A DNA stretch of 43,011 bases, taken from an uncultured Hyphomicrobiales bacterium (GTDB lineage Bacteria > Pseudomonadota > Alphaproteobacteria > Rhizobiales > Beijerinckiaceae). Below the pieces are notes generated by a model. It was not told the DNA's origin, did no database searches, and saw only the letters and a list, made by a program, of their open reading frames with translations. The stretch is from contig CAIZGR010000453.1 in the NCBI GenBank assembly GCA_903932535.1, positions 1 to 43,011 on the forward strand, read 5' to 3'. Numbering within the stretch: position 1 is the stretch's first letter; each line of letters begins with the position of its first letter. Below, piece by piece: positions 7,262 to 15,374 of the stretch. The position numbers were made by a program, and so were the translations under genes.

Positions 7262-7271
7262 GTGGGGAGTC
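7262..7271 (+). other. IS110 right-end donor site (LD) and core
   Basis: GTGGGGAGT at 7262-7270 is identical to 5911-5919 in the donor-binding loop of the predicted bridge RNA. The following TC (7270-7271) matches TC at the left junction. The C8 tract that follows (7271-7278) and the AGG after it belong mostly to the flanking target. Confidence 0.6.
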
Positions 7272-7317
7272 CCCCCCCAGGCCTACGGCCCCGCATGGGA
7301 GAGAAAGGCGAACGCCT

Positions 7318-8571
7318 GTGGACGGAATTCGTAAGGCGCCGTTCCGAATCGGCCTCAGGACGTTCGTCTGGGCGAGCGCCCTGCTCGTCCTGTCGGGCTC
7401 GTTCGTGTTCGCGGCGTCCCCCTCCCGGCCTCAGCCCTCCGCCCGCGACCGCGCCTTCGGCGACTTCATCGCTTCCCTCTGGCCGATGGCCGAAACGCTC
7501 GGCGTCACGCGAAAGACCTTCGACCGCGCCTTCGCGAGCGTCGCGTTCGACCCGAGGGTGGTCGCGGAGTCGGCGCGGCAGGCCGAGTTCACGGTTCCGA
7601 TCTGGGACTATATTGCGGTCGCCGCGTCCCCCGGCCGGATCGCGCGTGGCCGCGAAAAGGCCAAGGCGATCATGCCCTGGCTCGACAAAGCGAGCGGCGC
7701 CTACGGCGTCGATCCCGCGGTGCTCGTCGGCGTCTGGGGGCTCGAGACCGACTACGGTGCGGCGGCCGGAACCTTCGACGTCGTCCGCTCGCTCGCGAGC
7801 CTCGCCTTCGTCCGCTACCGCGATGCATACTTTCGCGACGAGCTTCTCTCGGCGCTCGTCATCCTCGAGGCCGGCGACATCGCCCCGCGCGCGCTCGTCG
7901 GATCTTGGGCGGGGGCCACGGGCCAGACGCAGTTCATGCCATCGAGCATCCTCGCCTTTGCGATCGATTTCGAGCAACACGGCCGGCGCGATCCGTGGGC
8001 GAGCGCGGCGGACGCGATCGGCTCGACCGCCCATTACCTCGCCGGCAACGGGTGGACGCGCGGCCTTCCCTGGGGGTTCGAGGTCGCGCTCCCGAAAGAC
8101 TTCGCCCTCGCCGACGCCGATTCGGCCAAGCCCGCGCCGTTCGCGAGCTTCGCGGCCCGCGGCGTCGCGCGCGCCGACGGCAAGCCGCTTCCAACCGCCG
8201 GCGAGGGGCGGCTCTTCATGCCGGCCGGGCTTCGCGGGCCGATCTTCCTCGTCACCAGGAATTTCGACGTCATCAAGACCTACAACGCCTCGACGGCCTA
8301 CGCGCTCGCCGTCGCCCTGCTCGGCGACGCGGTCATGGGGCGCGCGGGCCTCTTCGCGTCCTGGCCGCGATCGGACGGAGCGCTTACCCCGGGTCAGGTG
8401 CGCAATCTTCAGGCCGGCCTCCAGAAATTGGGCTATGACCCCGGCGAGGTCGACGGCATGGTCGGCGACGCGCTGCGCGCAGCGGTCCGGAAATACCAGG
8501 AGCAGAACGGGCTGCCGCCCGACGGCTATGCCGACGCGGCGCTCATGAAGCGGATCGAGTCGGATCGATGA
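7318..8571 (+). CDS. Lytic murein transglycosylase (MltB/SLT_2 type) with C-terminal peptidoglycan-binding domain
   Basis: The enzyme cleaves the MurNAc-GlcNAc bond in the periplasm to form 1,6-anhydromuropeptides. The 417-residue product begins with a signal segment (FVWASALLVLSGSFVFAAS, residues 16-34). The SLT_2 domain follows with catalytic Glu143 in GVWGLETDYG and the conserved GATGQTQFMPSS. The C-terminal 60 residues form a PG_binding_1 domain (VRNLQAGLQKLGYDPGEVDG). The GTG at 7318 is chosen: it sits after a GAGAGAAAGG-type ribosome site and gives a proper signal peptide. The IS110 right end lies under 50 bases upstream, so the native promoter was displaced and expression may now depend on the IS or on sequence created by the junction. 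Confidence 0.9.
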   Translation: MDGIRKAPFRIGLRTFVWASALLVLSGSFVFAASPSRPQPSARDRAFGDFIASLWPMAETLGVTRKTFDRAFASVAFDPRVVAESARQAEFTVPIWDYIAVAASPGRIARGREKAKAIMPWLDKASGAYGVDPAVLVGVWGLETDYGAAAGTFDVVRSLASLAFVRYRDAYFRDELLSALVILEAGDIAPRALVGSWAGATGQTQFMPSSILAFAIDFEQHGRRDPWASAADAIGSTAHYLAGNGWTRGLPWGFEVALPKDFALADADSAKPAPFASFAARGVARADGKPLPTAGEGRLFMPAGLRGPIFLVTRNFDVIKTYNASTAYALAVALLGDAVMGRAGLFASWPRSDGALTPGQVRNLQAGLQKLGYDPGEVDGMVGDALRAAVRKYQEQNGLPPDGYADAALMKRIESDR

Positions 8572-8591
8572 GCCCGGTTCCGACGGCGAGA

Positions 8592-8620
8592 GGGCGCGGG
8601 CGCCTTTCCTGGCCGCGCCC
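8592..8620 (+). terminator. Possible hairpin after the transglycosylase gene
   Basis: GGGCGCGG (8592-8599) pairs with CCGCGCCC (8613-8620) around a 13-base loop, 21 bases after the stop codon. There is no T-run after it, so intrinsic termination is uncertain. Confidence 0.3.
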
Positions 8621-8755
8621 GAGATAATCACCGACACGCTCCGCGCCGGCTGCTTGTTTGGCCAGAAACGCCGTGCTAGCGACGCCGCGAATTCAGACGG
8701 CTCGGAACGCGGCCTCGGGGCGCTCGGGCTTGGCGAACACAAGGAGCGCGAAACG

Positions 8756-9250
8756 ATGACCGATCAGAGCGGCAACGGCGGCGAGGCCCCGCAAGCCCAA
8801 CAGGCGGCCCCCCGGTTCACGGTGCTGGCGCAATATACCAAGGACCTGTCGTTCGAGAACCCGAACGCGCCGCGGACCCTCGGCCCGCAGCAGGCCGCGC
8901 CGAATCTCTCGGTGCAGATCAACGTCAACGCCCGCCAGCTCGCGCCGACCGACTTCGAGGTGAGCCTGATGCTCGAAGGCGGCGCAGGCCAAGGCGCCGA
9001 CACGCTGTTCAAGTTCGAGCTCAATTACGCGGGCGTGTTCCGCATCGAGAATTTTCCGGCCGAGCAGGTCCAGCCGGTCGTGATGATCGAGGGTCCGCGC
9101 CTTCTGTTCCCGTTCGCGCGCCAGATCATCGCGGACGCGGTGCGCGGCGGCTCCTATCCGCCGCTGTACATCGATCCGATCGACTTTCATGCGCTCTACC
9201 TGCAACGGCTGGCCGCCGCCGGCGGGCAGCAGCAGGCTCGCCCGGCCTGA
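8756..9250 (+). CDS. secB: Protein-export chaperone SecB
   Basis: A 164-residue tetrameric cytosolic chaperone that holds preproteins unfolded and hands them to SecA. Family motifs are clear: QYTKDLSFENPNAP near residue 30, INVNARQL, FEVSLMLEG, ELNYAGVFRIEN and the C-terminal RQIIADAVRGGSYPPLYIDP. The ATG at 8756 has a good AAGGAG site nine bases upstream. It converges with dnaQ, leaving only one base between the two stop codons. Proximity to dnaQ-coaE-aroE is normal in Hyphomicrobiales. Confidence 0.96.
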   Translation: MTDQSGNGGEAPQAQQAAPRFTVLAQYTKDLSFENPNAPRTLGPQQAAPNLSVQINVNARQLAPTDFEVSLMLEGGAGQGADTLFKFELNYAGVFRIENFPAEQVQPVVMIEGPRLLFPFARQIIADAVRGGSYPPLYIDPIDFHALYLQRLAAAGGQQQARPA

Positions 9251-9251
9251 T

Positions 9252-9968
9252 TCAATCGGCCGCCGAGGCCGCTTCAGGAGACTGGTAAAGGCGCCATAGG
9301 GCGCCTTCGCCGAGCGTGGCCACATGCCCCGCATGCGCCTCCGCCTCTTCCGGGCGAAGGTGCGAGACGCGCAAGGGCCGAGGCGCCGTCCGGCGCCGAG
9401 CCGGCTCCATCGCGGAGGAACCGGACTCCCGCCGTTCGTCGAAGGACAGCGACCGCTGCCTTCCGCCGGTCAGCTCGCCGTAGATCTCGACCAGGATTTC
9501 CGCGTCGAGCAGCGCGCCGTGCTTGACCCGCTTCGACCGGTCGATCCGGTAGCGGTCGCAGAGCGCGTCGAGGCTGTTGGGCTGGCCCGGGTGCTTCCGG
9601 CGCGCCAGAGCCAGCGTGTCGACCACGCGATCCATGCCGATCGGCTCGCGTCCGAGCCGCGCAAGCTCGGCGTTGACGAAGCGCATATCGAACTCGGCGT
9701 TGTGGATGACGAGCGCCGCGTCGCCCACGAACGCCAGAAAATCCTCGACGACCGCGGCGAAGACCGGCTTGTCCTTCAAGACTTCGGCGGTGTGGCCGTG
9801 AACGCGCACCGCGTCCTCGGGAACGTCGCGCTCCGGATTGATCAGGTGATGGAAGACGCGGCCGGTCGGCGCTTGGTGGACGATCTCGACGGCGCCGATC
9901 TCGAGCAGCCGGTGTCCCTCCAGCGGGCTGAGGCCCGTGGTCTCGGTATCGAGCACGATTTCACGCAT
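9252..9968 (-). CDS. dnaQ: DNA polymerase III epsilon subunit (3'-5' proofreading exonuclease)
   Basis: The 238-residue proofreading subunit of the replicative polymerase. Exonuclease motifs are present: DTETTGLSPLEGHRL (ExoI, Asp and Glu), HNAEFDMRF (ExoII) and HGALLDAEIL (ExoIII, His and Asp). An Arg/Glu-rich C-terminal tail would contact the alpha subunit. The ATG at 9968 (MREIVLDTETTGL) is chosen over an in-frame extension of 47 residues, which overlaps coaE and has no family match. It overlaps the end of coaE by eight bases, so the two are translationally coupled at the end of a five-gene minus-strand run. Confidence 0.95.
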   Translation of the reverse strand: MREIVLDTETTGLSPLEGHRLLEIGAVEIVHQAPTGRVFHHLINPERDVPEDAVRVHGHTAEVLKDKPVFAAVVEDFLAFVGDAALVIHNAEFDMRFVNAELARLGREPIGMDRVVDTLALARRKHPGQPNSLDALCDRYRIDRSKRVKHGALLDAEILVEIYGELTGGRQRSLSFDERRESGSSAMEPARRRTAPRPLRVSHLRPEEAEAHAGHVATLGEGALWRLYQSPEAASAAD

Positions 9969-10569
9969 GAGGGGTCCTGCGTCCTTCGAGGCCTGCGGCG
10001 GCGCGCAGGAACTGACATACCTGCAAGCGGGTGCGCGCGAAACTTCCACCGGTGTCGACGACGAAATGCGCCCGGCGGCGCTTCTCTGCGTCGCTCGTCT
10101 GGCGCCCAAGGATGGCGGCGAGCTTCCCCTCGCTCATCCCTTCGCGGGCGAGCGCGCGGGCGCGCTGCGCCGCCTGCGGCGCGCTTACGACGACGACGCA
10201 ATCGACGGCCGCATCGCCGCCGGTCTCGAACAGGAGCGGCACGTCGACGACCGCGATCCGGCGGCCCTCGTTTCCCGCCCGCGTCAGGAATTCGACGCGC
10301 ATCGCGGCGACCGCCGGATGCACGAGCCCCTCGAGGCGCCCGAGCGCCTGCGGGTCGTTCAGAACCACCCGCGACAGGCGCTCGCGGTCGACCCGGCCGT
10401 CGACGAGGACGCCGGGAAAGGCGCTTTCGATCCGTCTCGCGCCGTCGCCGGCGTAGAGCGTGCGCACCGCGGCGTCCGCGTCGAACACCGGCGCCCCCAT
10501 TTCGGCGAACATCGCGGCGGCAGTCGATTTTCCCATCGCGATCGAGCCGGTCAGCCCCACGACGATCAT
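9961..10569 (-). CDS. coaE: Dephospho-CoA kinase
   Basis: Catalyses the last step of coenzyme A synthesis, phosphorylation of the ribose 3'-hydroxyl of dephospho-CoA. The 202-residue P-loop kinase has GLTGSIAMGKST at residues 5-16, the lid and substrate region LVHPAVAAMR and the DVPLLFETGGD segment. The ATG at 10569 overlaps the aroE stop in ATGA fashion, which fixes the start. It sits between aroE and dnaQ as in many alphaproteobacteria. Confidence 0.95.
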   Translation of the reverse strand: MIVVGLTGSIAMGKSTAAAMFAEMGAPVFDADAAVRTLYAGDGARRIESAFPGVLVDGRVDRERLSRVVLNDPQALGRLEGLVHPAVAAMRVEFLTRAGNEGRRIAVVDVPLLFETGGDAAVDCVVVVSAPQAAQRARALAREGMSEGKLAAILGRQTSDAEKRRRAHFVVDTGGSFARTRLQVCQFLRAAAGLEGRRTPHA

Positions 10570-11429
10570 CGCGCGCCCCCGTGCGCCGCCCTGACGTCCG
10601 CTTCGACCAGGGCGCGCAGTTCCGGCGTGACCTCCGGCCGCCGTCCGAACCAGCGCTCGAAAGCGGGCGCGGCCTGGTGGAGAAGCATCCCGAGCCCCTC
10701 CGAGGTCCGCAGCCCGCGAGCGAGCGCGGCCTCGATCAGGGGCGTGCGCAGGGGGACATAGACGATGTCGGCCACCACCGCGTGCTCCGGCAGCCCGCCG
10801 ACGTCGAGGGCGAGGGCCGGCTGGCCCGCCATACCGAGCGAGCTGGTGTTGACGAGGAGGTCGGCGCCCGGCAGTGCCGCGGCGAGCGCTGCCCACGGCG
10901 CGGCGACGACCCGGTCGCCGTAGCGCTCCGCGAGGGCCGCCGCCCGGCCCGGCGTGCGGTTGACCAGAACGATGCGCTCGACGCCGCGGGCGAGCAGCGC
11001 ATACACGATGGCGCGCGCCGCCCCGCCGGCGCCGATCACCACCGCCTTTTGCCGGCGCTCCGTCCATCCGGGCGCGGATTCGTCGAGATTCGCCAGAAAG
11101 CCCGCGACGTCGGTGTTGTCGCCCTCGAGGAGCCCATTCTCGCGCCAGAGCACGTTGACGGCGCCGAGCGCCGCCGCCACCGGAGTCCGCCGGTCGCAGG
11201 CGGCGAACGCCGCCTCCTTGTGCGGAACCGTGACATTGGCCCCGACGAGCCCGTCCCGGCCGATCGTCGCCGCGAAAGCGGGAAAGGCGCCCGGCGAAAC
11301 TGGAAAGAGCTGGTAGTTCGCCTCGACTGCGAGGCGTTCGAGCCAGTACCCGTGAATGAGCGGCGAGCGCGAGTGCGCCACCGGCCAGCCCGCCACCCCG
11401 GCCCTGACGCGGGTCTGCGAATTCGTCAT
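10566..11429 (-). CDS. aroE: Shikimate dehydrogenase (NADP+)
   Basis: Reduces 3-dehydroshikimate to shikimate in the chorismate pathway. The 287-residue enzyme has the N-terminal substrate motif AHSRSPLIHGYWL, the catalytic lysine in ANVTVPHKE, the Asp in EGDNTDVAGF, the nucleotide motif GAGGAARAI and NRTPGRAAAL, where the Arg selects NADP. The start ATG at 11429 overlaps the maf stop by four bases. Chorismate mutase, hisC and tyrC, further along the pathway, are encoded about 4 kb away on the other strand. Confidence 0.95.
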   Translation of the reverse strand: MTNSQTRVRAGVAGWPVAHSRSPLIHGYWLERLAVEANYQLFPVSPGAFPAFAATIGRDGLVGANVTVPHKEAAFAACDRRTPVAAALGAVNVLWRENGLLEGDNTDVAGFLANLDESAPGWTERRQKAVVIGAGGAARAIVYALLARGVERIVLVNRTPGRAAALAERYGDRVVAAPWAALAAALPGADLLVNTSSLGMAGQPALALDVGGLPEHAVVADIVYVPLRTPLIEAALARGLRTSEGLGMLLHQAAPAFERWFGRRPEVTPELRALVEADVRAAHGGAR

Positions 11430-12061
11430 AGCGCGAGCAGTCCCTCGGCCCGGAACCAGGCCAGCAGTTTCACGAGCGGCAGCCCGAGGATGGTGAAGTG
11501 GTCGCCGCGAACCTCCTCGAACAGATGCACACCGAGCCCCTCGAGCTGGTAGACGCCGACGCTCGCGAGCACCGCGGGGCCGGCCGCGTCGAGATAGCGC
11601 AGGATCGCGCCTGCATCGAGCGGGCGCATCGTGAGTTCGGCCGTGTCCCGGTCGACGGCGAGGGCGGCGCCGCCGCGCGCGACACAAAAGGCGGAGGTCA
11701 GCCGATGGGTGCGCCCGGCGAGCGCCGCGAGGCTCTCGGCGGCCTCGGCGCGATCGCGCGGCTTGTGCAGCAGCCGGGTCCCGACGGTCAGCGTCTGGTC
11801 GGCGCCGAGGCAATACGCATCGGGCCTCAGCGCGCTCGCCGCGAGCGCCTTGGCGCGCGCGAGCGCCGAAGACAGGCCTTCTATCGAACCGCCTTCGGCG
11901 AGATAGCGGTTTTCCAGCGCGCGCTCGTCGACGGCGACGGGGGCCGTTTCCGCGGCGAGGCCGCATGCCTCGAGCAGCGCCCGGCGGCTCGCGCTCTTCG
12001 AGGCGAGCACCAGAGGCGCGGCGCCCGCCCATAGGCTTGATGTCGATGGCGAGACGGACAT
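11426..12061 (-). CDS. maf: Maf-family nucleotide pyrophosphatase
   Basis: A 211-residue Maf/YceF-type protein; relatives hydrolyse non-canonical or excess nucleoside triphosphates to monophosphates. Recognisable segments are LASKSASRRALLEACGL near the N-terminus, the catalytic GADQTLTVG region and YQLEGLGVHLFE. The ATG at 12061 follows the ppsR stop by eight bases. Substrate (dTTP/UTP type or m7GTP type) cannot be told by eye. Confidence 0.92.
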   Translation of the reverse strand: MSVSPSTSSLWAGAAPLVLASKSASRRALLEACGLAAETAPVAVDERALENRYLAEGGSIEGLSSALARAKALAASALRPDAYCLGADQTLTVGTRLLHKPRDRAEAAESLAALAGRTHRLTSAFCVARGGAALAVDRDTAELTMRPLDAGAILRYLDAAGPAVLASVGVYQLEGLGVHLFEEVRGDHFTILGLPLVKLLAWFRAEGLLAL

Positions 12062-12069
12062 GGCGCCCT

Positions 12070-12903
12070 TCAGCCCTCGGCGATGAATTTCAGCCGATGG
12101 GCGCGGTAGAGGTCGAGGATCGACGCCGCCGTTTCCTCGATCGACCGCCGCGAGACGTCGATCACCGGCCAAGTCCGCTCGGCGAAGAGCCGCCGGGACG
12201 CCGCGATCTCCTCGGCGACGGCGATCCGGTCGACATATTCGCTCTCGGCGTCCGCATTGAGCGACAGGAGGCGGTTCTGGCGGATCTGGACGATCCGCTC
12301 CGCGGAGGCGACGAGTCCCACGATCAGCGGGTGGCGAAGATGGGCGAGGCCGCGGGGGAGAGGGACATGCGGAACGAGCGGGATGTTGGCCGTCTTGTAG
12401 CCGCGGTTGGCGAGGTAGATGCTGGTCGGAGTCTTCGACGTGCGGCTGACCCCGACCAGAACGATGTCGGCGTGCTCGAGATTTTCCGGCAATTGGCCGT
12501 CGTCGCTCATCATGGTGAAATTCAGCGCGTCGATGCGCTTGAAATAGTCGGCGTTGAGCATGTGTTGCGCCCCGGCGCGTGGGGTCGAGTTCTGCCCGAG
12601 GTAGGATTTGAACAGGTGGAGAATCGGCCCCAGAACGCTGAGGCAGGGCGAACCCGAAGCTTCGCAGCTTTCCTCGAGCCGCCGCGACAGATTCGAATCG
12701 ACCAGCGTAAAGAGAACGATGCCGGGGGCGTTCTCGATTTCGGCCGTCACCCGGTCGAGCTGCTCGGCCGTCCGCACCAGCGGGTAGACATGTTCGATGG
12801 AGGCTACGCCCTGATACTGCGCCGAGGCGGCGCGCGAGGCGGCGATCAGCGTCTCGCCGGTCGAATCCGAGACGAGATGGAGGTGAAAATAGCTGCGGCC
12901 CAA
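12070..12903 (-). CDS. ppsR: Pyruvate, phosphate dikinase / PEP synthase regulatory protein (DUF299)
   Basis: A bifunctional ADP-dependent kinase and Pi-dependent pyrophosphorylase that controls PEP synthase or pyruvate phosphate dikinase. The 277-residue protein opens [16 protein letters not shown] and has the P-loop-like [15 protein letters not shown], both diagnostic. The start appears to be TTG at 12903 with a GGGGGA run about seven bases upstream, because no ATG or GTG gives the conserved N-terminus. It is the first gene of the minus-strand run and faces away from the origin candidate. The symbol ppsR here means the DUF299 protein, not the photosynthesis repressor. Confidence 0.92.
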   Translation of the reverse strand: MGRSYFHLHLVSDSTGETLIAASRAASAQYQGVASIEHVYPLVRTAEQLDRVTAEIENAPGIVLFTLVDSNLSRRLEESCEASGSPCLSVLGPILHLFKSYLGQNSTPRAGAQHMLNADYFKRIDALNFTMMSDDGQLPENLEHADIVLVGVSRTSKTPTSIYLANRGYKTANIPLVPHVPLPRGLAHLRHPLIVGLVASAERIVQIRQNRLLSLNADAESEYVDRIAVAEEIAASRRLFAERTWPVIDVSRRSIEETAASILDLYRAHRLKFIAEG

Positions 12904-13394
12904 GGTCTGTCCCCCAACGCGAATGCCGAAGGTTTATAGTCGGTGGAGAGACCTGTGGACAGAGCGGGACGGGCTCCTGCCCCTGGCGCCCGGGGGTTTT
13001 TCTCAGCCCCTGCGCCGCCTCCACGCTCCACAGGTCCGGAGGCGTGGACAAACGGCGAGGCGATCGCCCCGCCCCGGTGAATTCCGGGGATAAGATTCCA
13101 AAAGTTGCAGGCCGCATCCCGAGCGCGCGGAAAATCTTAACGAATCGTTAACCGCTCTGCGACCGCTTGCCGCGGCCGCGACCGCCCTCGCGCACGGTCG
13201 CCGGTGACTCCTTTGGGCCTAATTTTGAATCATGGTTCCCGACCCGTTAAAAAGACGAATCAGACTCATCATTCTCTCTTTCCTTTCTTTTCGCTCTCCT
13301 CGCGCCGAGCTAGGGCCTTGCGCGGCTCGGCGCGGGTCCGTAATCGCCTCGCTCGCAACCTTCCTCCGATTCCTCGGCGATCACGGACCCGTTC
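12904..13394. other. Candidate chromosomal replication origin (oriC)
   Basis: A gene-free region of about 490 bases between divergent ppsR and hemJ. It contains a perfect CtrA box (13137-13152), seven GANTC sites between 13094 and 13372, and DnaA-box-like words: TGTGGACAG (from 12954) inside a 10-base inverted repeat GACCTGTGGA/TCCACAGGTC (12950-12959 and 13027-13036), CGTGGACAA at 13043 and CGGGGATAA at 13085, each about 7 of 9 against TGTGGATAA. An AT-rich and then pyrimidine-rich stretch runs from about 13213 to 13300. A 10-bp hairpin lies at 13301-13310/13325-13334. In Caulobacter the origin lies beside hemE and carries CtrA and GANTC sites; hemE itself is not present here. The origin role is inference. 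Confidence 0.6.
13137..13152. promoter_or_regulatory. CtrA binding site
   Basis: TTAACGAATCGTTAAC is an exact TTAA-N7-TTAAC CtrA box. A GANTC methylation site (GAATC, 13142-13146) lies inside its spacer. CtrA either represses replication at an origin or regulates a promoter; here hemJ is the nearest downstream gene. Confidence 0.75.
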
Positions 13395-13817
13395 ATGTAC
13401 CTCTGGCTCAAGGCCCTGCACATCATCGCGGTCATCGCCTGGATGGCGGGCCTGCTCTATCTCCCCAGGCTGTTCGTCTATCATACGAGCGCCGCTGTCG
13501 GCTCGCCGATGTCCGAGACCTTCAAGGTGATGGAGCGACGGCTGCTCAGGGCGATCATGAATCCTGCGATGGTCGTAGTCTTCGTCACCGGTCCGCTCAT
13601 CGCCTATATCGCGGACTATTGGAGCGACCCCTGGTTTCAGATCAAATTCGTGCTGGCGCTCGGGCTCGCCGCCATCCACGGCTATCTCGGGAGGCTCGTC
13701 AGGATCTTCGCCAACGACCAGAACACCCGTCCGACGGTCTTCTTTCGCGTCCTCAACGAGATTCCGACGGTTCTGATGATCCTGATCGTGCTGCTCGTCG
13801 TCCTCAAGCCCTTCTGA
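13395..13817 (+). CDS. hemJ: Protoporphyrinogen IX oxidase HemJ
   Basis: A 140-residue integral membrane protein that oxidises protoporphyrinogen IX to protoporphyrin IX in heme synthesis. It begins MYLWLKALHIIAVIAWMAGL with the conserved His9, has FVYH and ERRLLRAIMNPAM, and shows about four hydrophobic segments ending in TVLMILIVLLVVLKPF. Length fits the UPF0093/HemJ family. It lies between the origin candidate and rho, the usual alphaproteobacterial position, but the hemE gene normally found here is absent. Confidence 0.93.
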   Translation: MYLWLKALHIIAVIAWMAGLLYLPRLFVYHTSAAVGSPMSETFKVMERRLLRAIMNPAMVVVFVTGPLIAYIADYWSDPWFQIKFVLALGLAAIHGYLGRLVRIFANDQNTRPTVFFRVLNEIPTVLMILIVLLVVLKPF

Positions 13818-14059
13818 ACGGCGCCGCGCGCCGCACGATCCGCGTGCCGCAAATCCCCGTTGAAAATTGCGCCCAGGCCGATTAAGAGACGGCTGCCGAT
13901 CATCAACGCGTCTCTCTCATGGCCCCGGATCGCACGGTCCGTCCGGCCAGAGCGGCCCTCCAGAGGCCCGCGGAAACTCCGTAGAGCGCTTTCCACTCTC
14001 AACTCCGTTCGCGACGAAAGGCGTTTTCAAGCCTCGTCGTCCGAAGCAAAGGTCCGCCG

Positions 14060-15325
14060 ATGCGGGAAATCAAACTCAAAGACTTGAAGCAGAAGTCTCC
14101 CACCGAACTCCTTCAGTTCGCAGAGGAGAACGAGGTCGAAAATGCATCGACCATGCGCAAGCAGGAACTGATGTTCGCTATTCTCAAGCAATTGGCGAGC
14201 ATGGAAGTCCAAATCATCGGCGAGGGCGTCGTCGAGATCCTCCAGGACGGATTCGCCTTCCTGCGCTCGGCCGACGCGAACTATCTGCCCGGTCCTGACG
14301 ACATCTATATCTCGCCCTCCCAGATCCGGCGCCTCGGCTTGCGAACCGGCGACACCGTCGAAGGGGTGATTCGCAGCCCGAAAGAGGGCGAGCGCTATTT
14401 CGCGCTGTTGAAGTGCAACGGGATCAACTTCGAAGACCCCGAGAAGACGCGCCACAAGGTCCACTTCGACAACCTGACGCCGCTCTATCCCAACGAGCGC
14501 CTGAAGCTCGAGGTCGAGGACCCGACCCGTAAGGACATGTCCTCGCGCGTCATCGACATCGTCGCGCCGATCGGCAAGGGCCAGCGCGCGCTGATCGTCG
14601 CCCCGCCGCGCACCGGCAAGACCGTTCTGTTGCAGAACATCGCCCAGTCGGTCACCGCGAATCACCCGGAATGCTACCTGATCGTGCTGCTCATCGACGA
14701 GCGCCCCGAGGAAGTCACCGACATGCAGCGCTCGGTGAAGGGCGAGGTCGTGTCCTCGACCTTCGACGAGCCGGCGGTCCGCCACGTGCAGGTCGCCGAG
14801 ATGGTGATCGAGAAGGCCAAGCGCCTCGTGGAGCACGGGCGCGACGTGGTCATCCTGCTCGATTCGATCACCCGCCTCGGCCGCGCCTACAACACGGTCG
14901 TGCCGTCGTCGGGCAAGGTGCTGACCGGCGGCGTGGACGCCAACGCGCTCCAGCGGCCGAAGCGGTTCTTCGGCGCGGCGCGCAACATCGAGGAGGGCGG
15001 GTCGCTGACGATCATCGCGACCGCGCTCATCGACACAGGCTCGCGCATGGACGAGGTGATCTTCGAAGAGTTCAAGGGCACCGGCAACTCGGAAATCATT
15101 CTCGACCGCAAGGTGGCGGACAAGCGCACCTTCCCGTCGATGGACATCACCCGCTCCGGCACCCGCAAGGAGGAGCTGCTGGTTCCGCCGGACATCCTCA
15201 AGAAGATGTACGTGCTGCGGCGCATCCTCAACCCGATGGGGACGGTGGACGCGATCGAGTTCCTGCTCGGCAAGCTGCGCGAAACGAAGTCCAACGCCGG
15301 ATTCTTCGAATCGATGAACACCTGA
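14060..15325 (+). CDS. rho: Transcription termination factor Rho
   Basis: The hexameric RNA translocase that ends untranslated transcripts. The 421-residue protein has the N-terminal SAP-like segment [18 protein letters not shown], the cold-shock RNA-binding domain ([21 protein letters not shown]), Walker A in [11 protein letters not shown], Walker B in [11 protein letters not shown], the Q-loop region [19 protein letters not shown] and the R-loop. All are intact. AAAGG sits eight bases upstream of the ATG at 14060. The 242-base leader after hemJ could carry autoregulatory sites; I see no clear intrinsic terminator in it. Confidence 0.97.
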   Translation: MREIKLKDLKQKSPTELLQFAEENEVENASTMRKQELMFAILKQLASMEVQIIGEGVVEILQDGFAFLRSADANYLPGPDDIYISPSQIRRLGLRTGDTVEGVIRSPKEGERYFALLKCNGINFEDPEKTRHKVHFDNLTPLYPNERLKLEVEDPTRKDMSSRVIDIVAPIGKGQRALIVAPPRTGKTVLLQNIAQSVTANHPECYLIVLLIDERPEEVTDMQRSVKGEVVSSTFDEPAVRHVQVAEMVIEKAKRLVEHGRDVVILLDSITRLGRAYNTVVPSSGKVLTGGVDANALQRPKRFFGAARNIEEGGSLTIIATALIDTGSRMDEVIFEEFKGTGNSEIILDRKVADKRTFPSMDITRSGTRKEELLVPPDILKKMYVLRRILNPMGTVDAIEFLLGKLRETKSNAGFFESMNT

Positions 15326-15374
15326 TCCGTCGGCGGGTTTACCGCCCCGGACCGAGGCAAGGGAGGATGCTCGC

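Larger units (their letters stand above)
5701..7271 (+). mobile_element. IS110-family insertion sequence
   Basis: A complete element of about 1.57 kb with one DEDD recombinase gene and a long (about 300 base) non-coding left end. There are no terminal inverted repeats, as expected for the family. I placed the ends from the bridge RNA guides: the left end starts at TCCCTGTAC (5701) and the right end finishes at GTGGGGAGT (7262-7270), with TC at both junctions (5701-5702 and 7270-7271) as the candidate core dinucleotide. Ends are uncertain by two or three bases. The right end lies 46 bases before the transglycosylase start codon, so insertion replaced that gene's upstream DNA. Confidence 0.8.

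Noticed and set aside
13059..13068. GGCGATCGCC palindrome as a special origin element
   Set aside because: A 10-base GC-rich palindrome containing GATC is frequent in such genomes; not enough alone.
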